Shown one piece after another: positions 58,156 through 64,000 of a stretch of DNA of 64,000 bases. Within the stretch, counting starts at the first letter, position 1. Each line of letters begins with the position of its first letter. Source of the stretch: JBDRLU01 sp043812795 (lineage in GTDB: Bacteria; Chloroflexota; Dehalococcoidia; Dehalococcoidales; UBA2162); contig JBDRLU010000038.1 of NCBI GenBank assembly GCA_043812795.1, forward strand, positions 1 to 64,000. Reading direction: 5' to 3'. Below the pieces are notes generated by a model. It searched no databases. It was not told the origin of the DNA and was given only the letters and a program-made list of their open reading frames with translations. The position numbers and the translations under genes were made by a program.

Positions 58156-60105
58156 CTATATTTTCAATCCTGCGTCGGCACCTTCGTTGACAGCGGCCAG
58201 GCCATCGCGGGGCTGAACGCAGTCGCCCACCGAATAGACTTCGGGAGCGGCGCCTTTTAGCTCCTCGGCCAGCTTGTTCTCGGAAACGTAACCCACAGCC
58301 AGCACTATGGTCTCGGCCGGTAGCATCAGCAGGGTATGGTTAGTAATCAAGCTGATGCCGTTCTGTCTTATTTCAATCACGTTGCAGTTGGGATAGAAAG
58401 GGACGCCCTGTTGAATTAACCTCTCTCGCAGGGCCATGAAGGTGTTATATTCCACGTCCCGTCCTACCTCACGGCGGGTCACCAGAGAAACCTTTTTACC
58501 CTCTCTAGCCAGGTCTAAAGCCACCTCCATGCCGACGTAGCGGCCACCGACGACCACCACCTGCTTGCCTACCTTCGCTTTCTTAGTGATAACATCGACC
58601 GCCTGCACGACATTAGCCCCGGAGGCGCCGGGAACATCAAGCGTCGCCGGTCGGGCGCCGGTGGCAACTACCAAGGCATCAGGATGAGATTCTTTGACCG
58701 TAGCGGCCGTGACCTCGGTCTTCAGCACCACTTTTACCTTAGCCTGCTGCAGCCGTCGCTCAATGAGCTGAGTTACCGTACTAAAAAAGCTCTTATCCTT
58801 TTCCATACAGGCCACATTCCACTGGCCGCCCAGCTTATCCGCCTTCTCATAAAGAGTCACCTGATGTCCCCGTTGCGCCGCCACCAGGGCCGCCTCCATG
58901 CCGGCCAGGCCGCCGCCGATAACCATGACTTTTTTGGGCGCCGCCACCGGCTTGAGTTTATCCTGATATTCCTGGTCGCGGGCCAGTGCCGGATTGACCG
59001 TGCAGCTCAGCGGTTTGAGAGTATAGGTCCGGTGCAGGCAGTTATTACAGAAAATACACCACTGAACATCGTCCAGGCGCCCGGTACGGACTTTCTCCGG
59101 CCAGTACGGGTCAGCCAGCAGTGACCGCCCCAGGTCGATAAAGTCCGCCTTCCCATCGCGGAGAATTTTCTCCGCCAGGGCCGGGTCGCCAATCTTACCC
59201 ACGGTCATGACGGGCACCTTCACCACTTTCTTAATGCCTTCGGCATAGCGCACCAGTGCCCCTGATTCCTGCATATAGGGCAGGAACTGCCAGTGCGACC
59301 CTTCATTGGCCCCCGCCGAGACATCCAGAGCTGTCACACCGACTTTCACATACATCTTGGCGATTTCAATAGCTTCGGGCGGAGTAAGGCTACCTTCGTA
59401 ACCATCCCAGCCATCCATTCTCATTATCACCGGATAATCAGGCCCTACCCTTTTTCTGATGGAAGCAATAATTTCACAGCCGAGCCTGGCCCGGTTTTCC
59501 AGACTACCCCCGTATTCGTCGGTGCGTTTATTATAGAAGGGGTTGTGGAACTGGCAGATTATCTTTCCATGGGCGCCGTGAATATGGACGGCATCGAAAC
59601 CGGCCTCTTTCGTCCGCCGGGCACCCTCACCGAAAGCCTCGACTATCTCATGGATTTCGGGAATGGTAAGTGCTTTCGCCATCATACCGCTACGCACGTA
59701 GGGTATTGCTGAAGGGCCGACGACTACCTGCTCCTCACCCGGCCCGAAGGGAGCCAGTCGCCTCGGGTCACCCATCGAATTACCGATATGGGCCACCTGC
59801 AACGCCACCTTGGCCCCGTTGCTATGGATGGCATCGACAAAACCTTTCAGTCCGGGGATAAACTTATCGTCCCAGACATCCATGTAAAATTTCGAGGCGC
59901 GGCAATTGGCCATCACCGGCGTCACCTGAGTGACAATCAGGCCGACCCCGCCCTTAGCCCTCTCGGCAAAATGGTCGGTCAGCTTCTGGGTAACGAAGCC
60001 GTTACCGTCGCCCAGCGGCATCGCCATCGGTGACATGACAATCCGGTTCTTAATCTCCAGGGGGCCAATTTTGCCAGGTTGAAAGAGAAGTTTGAAGTCC
60101 GCCAT
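58156..60105 (-). CDS. NADH:flavin oxidoreductase with Fe-S and FAD/NAD domains (2,4-dienoyl-CoA reductase family)
   Basis: The 649-residue product matches the FadH/BaiCD layout. An Old Yellow Enzyme TIM barrel (about residues 5-330) has the HIHGAHGKIICQF active-site segment. The Fe-S segment CIFCNNC...C (about 349-367) follows, then FAD motif GGGLAGMEAALVAAQRG and NAD motif VVVGGRYVGMEVAL. These enzymes reduce enoate or dienoyl-CoA C=C bonds. Cysteine spacing is x2-x2-x11, one residue shorter in the second gap than in E. coli FadH (x2-x3-x11). It is monocistronic. The exact substrate is unknown; bile-acid-like, enoate or acyl-CoA substrates are all possible. Confidence 0.93.
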   Translation of the reverse strand: MADFKLLFQPGKIGPLEIKNRIVMSPMAMPLGDGNGFVTQKLTDHFAERAKGGVGLIVTQVTPVMANCRASKFYMDVWDDKFIPGLKGFVDAIHSNGAKVALQVAHIGNSMGDPRRLAPFGPGEEQVVVGPSAIPYVRSGMMAKALTIPEIHEIVEAFGEGARRTKEAGFDAVHIHGAHGKIICQFHNPFYNKRTDEYGGSLENRARLGCEIIASIRKRVGPDYPVIMRMDGWDGYEGSLTPPEAIEIAKMYVKVGVTALDVSAGANEGSHWQFLPYMQESGALVRYAEGIKKVVKVPVMTVGKIGDPALAEKILRDGKADFIDLGRSLLADPYWPEKVRTGRLDDVQWCIFCNNCLHRTYTLKPLSCTVNPALARDQEYQDKLKPVAAPKKVMVIGGGLAGMEAALVAAQRGHQVTLYEKADKLGGQWNVACMEKDKSFFSTVTQLIERRLQQAKVKVVLKTEVTAATVKESHPDALVVATGARPATLDVPGASGANVVQAVDVITKKAKVGKQVVVVGGRYVGMEVALDLAREGKKVSLVTRREVGRDVEYNTFMALRERLIQQGVPFYPNCNVIEIRQNGISLITNHTLLMLPAETIVLAVGYVSENKLAEELKGAAPEVYSVGDCVQPRDGLAAVNEGADAGLKI

Positions 60106-60294
60106 CGTCCACCTCCAGTGTTAATAGATTTATGGGGGACTACCCTCAAGCAGGGCAGTTGTCCCAAAGTATGCCATCAATTTTCAGGAGTGTCAAGATA
60201 AATGATAAACAGCACGCGGGTACGCATTTCCCCAAGGTGAGGCATACTCACTTTTTATAAACTAATGTACACCAAGCTTCGAGGAGGACGTTAC

Positions 60295-60323
60295 TTGATA
60301 ATTTGTTTACTAACTGATAATAT
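60295..60323 (+). promoter_or_regulatory. Promoter of the TPP-riboswitch transcript
   Basis: TTGATA (60295-60300), a 17-base spacer and TAATAT (60318-60323), just ahead of the riboswitch. Confidence 0.65.
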
Positions 60324-60340
60324 ATGACCAATTGAATATC

Positions 60341-60424
60341 TACTAGGGGAGCTGGAAGGCTGAGAGTCCCACCGGGACGACCCTCGGAACCTGATCTCGA
60401 TAATACGAGCGAAGGGAAGTAAAG
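60341..60424 (+). promoter_or_regulatory. TPP (THI-box) riboswitch
   Basis: The conserved core elements are all in order: GGGGAGC, GGCTGAGAG, ACCCTC, GGAACCTGATCT and CGATAATACGAGCGAAGGGA. The intrinsic terminator 3 bases downstream implies control by premature termination when thiamine pyrophosphate is abundant. It governs the two genes at 60517 and 61541. Confidence 0.97.
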
Positions 60425-60427
60425 CAG

Positions 60428-60465
60428 ACCAGAAGTTTAACTTATCCAGCTTCTGGTTTTTCTTT
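60428..60465 (+). terminator. Intrinsic terminator of the TPP riboswitch
   Basis: Stem ACCAGAAG / CTTCTGGT (60428-60435 with 60450-60457), 14-base loop, followed by TTTTCTTTG. It lies 3 bases past the riboswitch core. Confidence 0.88.
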
Positions 60466-60516
60466 GTCTTCAATCTTTCCGGTAGATAATTCGAAAAAGG
60501 GAATCAGGAGGATGCT

Positions 60517-61539
60517 ATGCTACCGGAAATTGGGAAAGTCGACCGAGCGAGTTTCGACAGGATAATCTTTCCGCATCTTGGCAAGAAGGATACCAGTGTC
60601 CTTATCGGGCCACAACATGGTGTCGATGCGGCGGCTATCGAGCTTCCCGATGGAAATGTCATGGTGGTCAAAGAAGACCCTACCTTCGGCTTGCCCGTTT
60701 TGATGCCGCACTTCGGCTGGGCTATTGTCCATATCTGCGCCAGTGACGTCGCCTGCCTGGGTGTGAAACCGAGATACCTGACTATCTCCCTGCTGCTACC
60801 TCCCGGCACGGCCGATGATGTCCTCGAAGGGGTCTGGAAAGAGGTCCACCAGGAGTGCGAGAAACTCGATATTGCTATCGTCGGCGGGCACACGGGAATA
60901 TACCCCGGAATAGCCTATCCCTTGAACGGCGGATGCACGGTAATCGGACTGGGCACTAAGTCGCAACTCACGCCGGCGTGTAATGCCAAGATTGGAGACC
61001 ATGTCATCATGACGAAAGGCCCGGCTATCGAAGCTGCCGGCATACTGGCCTTTCAAGCGGAGCAGGCTTTGCTTAAACAGGTCGGACGTGACACCGTGGA
61101 AAAGGGCAAAGCCTATTTCATGGAAATGACCGTAGTCAAGGATGCACTGATTGCGGGGCCGAATGCACACGCCATGCATGATGCCACCGAGGGTGGACTA
61201 CTCAATGGAGTCTATGAAATAGCCGCCGCTTCTCACGCCGGTGTTACCTTGTATGAGGAACGAATAATTGTACCCCCGGAGATAAAAGCCATCTGTGATT
61301 TCTTTAATATCGACCCACTCATTTCCATCAGCGAGGGCACGCTACTCATCACGGCTTCTCCGGAAAAGTCGCCAGTTATTCTGGCTGACCTGAAGAATAA
61401 TGGCATTTCAGGATGGGTTATTGGAGAGATAACCGCGGACGAAAAGGTATTTGTCCGTAGTAATGGCAAGCGTGAAGAATTGAAGCCGGTGGCCGTAGAC
61501 CCTTTCTGGGCTGCCTATTTCAGCACATTGGAGCAATAG
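60517..61539 (+). CDS. AIR-synthase-fold (ThiL/HypE-like) protein under TPP control
   Basis: The 340-residue protein has the PurM/AIR synthase layout. The early IIFPHLGKKDTSVLIGPQHG and WAIVHICASDVACLG segments form the N-terminal domain, and HDATEGGLLNGVYEIA begins the C-terminal domain, as in HypE and ThiL. Its overall look is HypE-like, but the TPP riboswitch and the ThiN gene 1 base downstream point to thiamine. ThiL, thiamine-monophosphate kinase, belongs to the same superfamily, so this may be a divergent kinase acting after ThiN. No HypE-type C-terminal PRIC tail is present: the protein ends FWAAYFSTLEQ. Function is inferred from context. Confidence 0.75.
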   Translation: MLPEIGKVDRASFDRIIFPHLGKKDTSVLIGPQHGVDAAAIELPDGNVMVVKEDPTFGLPVLMPHFGWAIVHICASDVACLGVKPRYLTISLLLPPGTADDVLEGVWKEVHQECEKLDIAIVGGHTGIYPGIAYPLNGGCTVIGLGTKSQLTPACNAKIGDHVIMTKGPAIEAAGILAFQAEQALLKQVGRDTVEKGKAYFMEMTVVKDALIAGPNAHAMHDATEGGLLNGVYEIAAASHAGVTLYEERIIVPPEIKAICDFFNIDPLISISEGTLLITASPEKSPVILADLKNNGISGWVIGEITADEKVFVRSNGKREELKPVAVDPFWAAYFSTLEQ

Positions 61540-61540
61540 A

Positions 61541-62140
61541 ATGAATAGTCAAAAAGATAAGGAAAAGGTGTTAGGCAACATAGTTACAGCAATACATATG
61601 TTGGAAAATTGCGCTGAGTTTGCTCAACTTATTCCTGAAGTAAGAGTTAATCTGGTCTATGCTTTGCCTGAAGCGAAGACCCGGCAGGATGTGGCTGCCG
61701 TGGACGGTAGAATAACTGCTGTCCGAGGTTTGCCCTATGCTTCCGGTCTGCCAACCTTCGGCGGGTCGGACCACATGGCGCGGCTCATCATCGAAGCTCG
61801 AAAATACGACCGGGGTGTAAACGCCGGTATCAACTTCAGGAGTGACAAAGCAGTCATTAAGGTTGTCAAGAAATATTGCGCAGAGAAGAAACTGCTCTTC
61901 GGTTGGATTGACCGGACTAAGGAACCGGCAGCAGTCATCGAGCGCGACGGCACCTCGATGCCCTGGAAAATCGGGGAACTGGTGGCAAGCTCAGGCGGTT
62001 TACCCCGGTTGTTTTATGAAGGCGATGGGTGGGGCAAAGAGCCGCTCTTCGTAGCGCTCGGCGCGAATGCCGTCGAGGTGACGAATATCGCCATCGATAT
62101 ATCAAAACGTTACGGAAAGGCGACAAAAACTCGCCGATGA
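61541..62140 (+). CDS. ThiN-type thiamine-phosphate synthase
   Basis: The 199-residue protein matches the ThiN domain, the non-ThiE thiamine phosphate synthase that is usually fused to ThiD: VNLVYALPEAKTRQDVAAVD, GRITAVRGLPYASGLP, and FGGSDHMAR with the conserved SDH histidine, then the later GLPRLFYEGDGWGKEPL. It is standalone, with no ThiD part and no HTH domain (which would indicate the archaeal regulator ThiR). It joins HMP-PP and thiazole phosphate to thiamine phosphate. It is cotranscribed behind the AIR-synthase-fold gene (1-base gap), which could provide the final kinase step. Confidence 0.88.
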   Translation: MNSQKDKEKVLGNIVTAIHMLENCAEFAQLIPEVRVNLVYALPEAKTRQDVAAVDGRITAVRGLPYASGLPTFGGSDHMARLIIEARKYDRGVNAGINFRSDKAVIKVVKKYCAEKKLLFGWIDRTKEPAAVIERDGTSMPWKIGELVASSGGLPRLFYEGDGWGKEPLFVALGANAVEVTNIAIDISKRYGKATKTRR

Positions 62141-62218
62141 GCCTCCAAGCTGTGTTCCCTGGGCTAAAGGCAACACAGATTTTGCAGCAGGCCAGGGATT
62201 TCAATATTCAAGCTCAAC

Positions 62219-62247
62219 TTGCATTTTGGAGTAAAGTTTCATATTAT
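62219..62247 (+). promoter_or_regulatory. Promoter of the cobalamin-riboswitch transcript
   Basis: TTGCAT (62219-62224), a 17-base spacer and TATTAT (62242-62247), about 20 bases before the riboswitch P1 stem. Confidence 0.7.
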
Positions 62248-62266
62248 AGGCGAAATGAATAGCTAG

Positions 62267-62383
62267 CCCCGGAGAATCTGTAAATTCAGACGCTGCCGGA
62301 AAGCAAGTTGGTGTAACTCCAACGCAGTCCCGCCTGCTGTAATCCCGATGAGTCGGGAAAGCCAGAACGCCGGTGCTCCGGGT
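62267..62383 (+). promoter_or_regulatory. Cobalamin riboswitch
   Basis: P1 arms CCCCGGAG (62267-62274) and CTCCGGG (62376-62382) close the domain. Inside are GCCGGAAAGC, GGTGTAACTCC, GCAGTCCCGC and CTGTAATCCCGATG, followed by the B12 box GCCAGAACGCCGG (62361-62373). An intrinsic terminator downstream (62443) predicts transcriptional control of cbiB and the aminotransferase gene by adenosylcobalamin-type ligands. It is a relatively small example of the class. Confidence 0.93.
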
Positions 62384-62442
62384 ATCCTAGAACCTCCGCG
62401 GAGGAAGGGGGTGGGAGCATGTTAAATCGACATGAATATCTC

Positions 62443-62470
62443 CCCTTGTCGCAGCGGACAAGGGTTTTTT
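62443..62470 (+). terminator. Intrinsic terminator of the cobalamin riboswitch
   Basis: Perfect 8-bp stem CCCTTGTC / GACAAGGG with loop GCAGCG (62443-62464), followed by TTTTTT, 60 bases past the riboswitch domain. An alternative hairpin using the 62400-62415 G-run could act as antiterminator. Confidence 0.9.
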
Positions 62471-62502
62471 GTTTTTAGGGGAAAATTTGAATAAGGCTAA
62501 GC

Positions 62503-63435
62503 ATGGATAATCTGCTAATATTGCTCGGTGCTCTCGCTATCGATTTGGCTTTGGGCGAGCCACCCAATCCCATTCACCCGGTGGTGTGGATAGGCAAAGT
62601 GGCCGCTTTCCTGGAGAAGCACGCCATCGGCCATTCGCCGCAGGCACAATTCCTTTACGGGACCGGATTGACCCTGTTCATCATGGGACTATTTGCTGTT
62701 CCGGCCTACTTTTTGCTCTTCTATGTGAAAAGTTTGAACTTTATCGTCTACCTAATCGTGGGAGCCGTGCTGCTCAAATGCACCTTTTCCGTAAAGGCGC
62801 TGAGACAGGCTGCCCTGAAGGTCAAAACGCTCTTGTCCGCCGGAGAAGTGACCAAAGCACGTTTTGAGCTGCGGGCGCTGGTCAAGCGCGACACCCAAGA
62901 CCTGCCGCCACCATCGCTCGTCTCGGCTACGGTGGAATCAGTGGCGGAAAACACCTGCGACAGCCTGGTGGCCCCCCTGTTTTACTTCCTAATCTTCGGT
63001 GTTCCCGGCGCTGTCGGCTACCGGGTAGTCAATACACTGGATGCGATGATTGGCTATCACGGTAAGTATGAGCACCTGGGCAAGTTTACCGCCCGGCTCG
63101 ACGATGTGCTCAATTTCATTCCGGCACGGCTCACGGCGCTGGTCTTGGTACTGGCCAGTTTCCTGACGAGAAAAAACGCGCGGGCTGCCTGGCAAACAGC
63201 CCTCACCGAGCACGATAAAACAGAAAGCCCCAACGCCGGCTGGCCGATGGCCGCCGCTGCCGGCGCCCTTAACGTCCAACTGGAAAAAGCCGGACACTAC
63301 AAGCTAGGTAAAGAGACGGTTGCCCTTGAACCAGGCACAATCGACGCTGCCTTAAAGCTGATGCTGGCCGCCACTTTCGCCTGGGTATTTTTATGTCTTA
63401 TCGTGGGAGGAATTCGCCTTGCCCTTACAACCTAG
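62503..63435 (+). CDS. cbiB: Adenosylcobinamide-phosphate synthase (CbiB/CobD)
   Basis: Membrane enzyme that attaches aminopropanol (or its phosphate) to adenosylcobyric acid. The opening LALGEPPNPIHPVVWIGK (about residues 15-32) and the later ATVESVAENTCDSLVAPLFY region (core SVAENTCDSLVAP) are diagnostic. It has 310 residues with about five hydrophobic segments, normal for the family. The start at ATG 62503 has only a weak AAGG upstream. Regulated by the riboswitch, it overlaps the aminotransferase gene by 17 bases. This fits cobinamide salvage/assembly as expected in corrinoid-dependent anaerobes. Confidence 0.96.
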   Translation: MDNLLILLGALAIDLALGEPPNPIHPVVWIGKVAAFLEKHAIGHSPQAQFLYGTGLTLFIMGLFAVPAYFLLFYVKSLNFIVYLIVGAVLLKCTFSVKALRQAALKVKTLLSAGEVTKARFELRALVKRDTQDLPPPSLVSATVESVAENTCDSLVAPLFYFLIFGVPGAVGYRVVNTLDAMIGYHGKYEHLGKFTARLDDVLNFIPARLTALVLVLASFLTRKNARAAWQTALTEHDKTESPNAGWPMAAAAGALNVQLEKAGHYKLGKETVALEPGTIDAALKLMLAATFAWVFLCLIVGGIRLALTT

Positions 63436-64000
63436 ACGTGAAATTAGAAAAATAGCAACATGCCCTCATGGTGGACCGAACGCCGATGAATTAAGAACGC
63501 TCAGCCTTACCCCGGAGCAGGTCCTCGACTTCAGCGTATGCTGTAATCCATTCCCACCGCCACCGGGCATGAGAGAAGCCCTGCCGGATATTGACATTAG
63601 CCGTTATCCCGATTCGGAAGCCACCGAACTCAAAGAAGCATTGTCAAAGAAGCTAGGCGTACCTCCGGCTAACGTTCTGGTTGGAAACGGCACCACCGAG
63701 CTTATCCGTCTCATTGCCCTGGCCTATTTTGAACCGGGCGATAAAGTACTGATTTTAAAACCCACCTATGGGGAATACGAGCCGGCCGCCCGGTTGATGG
63801 GCGCTGATGTCGTCGAGCAGTGGGGTAAAGAAGCTGACGGCTTCCAGCTTAAAACGGCAGAGACCGCCAGCCTTATTCAGCACTACCAGCCTAAAGCAGT
63901 ATTCATTTGCAATCCCAATAATCCCACCGGCCAATATTTCTCGCGCCGGGAAATAGAAACCGTCCTAGCAGGCAGCAAAGATAGTCTCATTGTCCTGGAT
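63419..64000 (+). CDS. CobD/HisC-type PLP aminotransferase, cut by the window edge
   Basis: The first 194 codons are in the window. Start TTG 63419 has GGGAGG 8 bases upstream and overlaps the cbiB stop by 17 bases. Class I/II aminotransferase features are visible: HGGPNADELR at the N-terminus (as in threonine-phosphate decarboxylase CobD), VGNGTTELIRLIALA, and ICNPNNPTG with the substrate Asn. The PLP lysine lies beyond the edge. The context behind the B12 riboswitch and cbiB favours L-threonine-O-3-phosphate decarboxylase, which supplies the aminopropanol phosphate; HisC cannot be excluded. Confidence 0.88.
   Translation, partial: MPLQPRREIRKIATCPHGGPNADELRTLSLTPEQVLDFSVCCNPFPPPPGMREALPDIDISRYPDSEATELKEALSKKLGVPPANVLVGNGTTELIRLIALAYFEPGDKVLILKPTYGEYEPAARLMGADVVEQWGKEADGFQLKTAETASLIQHYQPKAVFICNPNNPTGQYFSRREIETVLAGSKDSLIVLD

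Noticed and set aside
60517..61539. Hydrogenase maturation gene hypE
   Set aside because: The sequence is HypE-like, but the C-terminal Cys-containing tail of HypE is absent, no other hyp genes are nearby, and a TPP riboswitch controls it.

Overview
The window looks like ordinary chromosome from an anaerobic, GC-rich, monoderm-type bacterium. The best fit is class Dehalococcoidia of the Chloroflexota. This is a judgement from gene content (fused EtfB-EtfA, BadF/HgdC-type activase genes, corrinoid salvage, a standalone ThiN, a T-box-controlled trp operon, and the nusA-ylxR-infB-rbfA-truB order); no search was run. I see no phage, IS transposase, CRISPR array or rRNA. There is one tRNA, tRNA-Ala(UGC).

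Layout. 1-7.5 kb: an MFS exporter, proA with an enoyl-CoA hydratase on the minus strand, then a fused EtfBA and an ETF:quinone oxidoreductase. 7.7-8.5 kb: an AT-richer GIY-YIG-like gene. 8.5-14.9 kb (minus): trpEGDCBA behind a Trp T-box, with no trpF and with trpC bracketed by two hairpin repeats. 15.0-15.9 kb: an AT-richer gene with a HEPN-like RxxxxH motif. 15.9-20.9 kb (minus): nusA-ylxR-infB-rbfA-truB. 21.1-28.6 kb (plus): a tight operon of M20 amidohydrolase, two DUF2229-type proteins, a BadF/HgdC activase, plsX, trxA, trxB and a membrane protein. 29-33.6 kb: aldo/keto reductase, DUF169 protein, a frameshifted small gene, proB and an MFS transporter. 33.7-40.7 kb: mfd, a PspC/LiaF-like membrane pair, an aberrant YchF-like P-loop protein and a TauE/SafE permease. 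40.8-48.8 kb: tRNA-Ala, META lipoprotein, AlkD-like protein, MacB-type permease, P-type ATPase, and a DrrAB-type ABC exporter.

48.9-51.7 kb (plus) is an RNA-metabolism cluster of zinc-ribbon protein, ribosomal protein S21, two RRM proteins and a DEAD-box helicase, resembling cold-shock loci. 51.7-57.9 kb: DUF3795, ATP-grasp, M20 peptidase plus GNAT, single-domain response regulator and alpha-glucan phosphorylase. 58-60 kb: an Old-Yellow-Enzyme-type Fe-S flavoprotein. 60.3-62.1 kb: a TPP riboswitch with terminator controlling an AIR-synthase-fold protein and a ThiN-type thiamine-phosphate synthase. 62.2 kb to the end: a cobalamin riboswitch with terminator controlling cbiB and a CobD/HisC-type aminotransferase cut by the window edge.

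Three themes recur. Riboregulation is strong: T-box, TPP and B12 leaders, each with a recognisable intrinsic terminator. Several good sigma70-type promoters lie so close to the start codon that the transcripts should be leaderless or nearly so (genes at 110, 3942, 7775, 32366, 32445, 41654 and 55487). Intergenic regions are filled with two families of hairpin-forming repeats, which account for most gaps over 200 bases.
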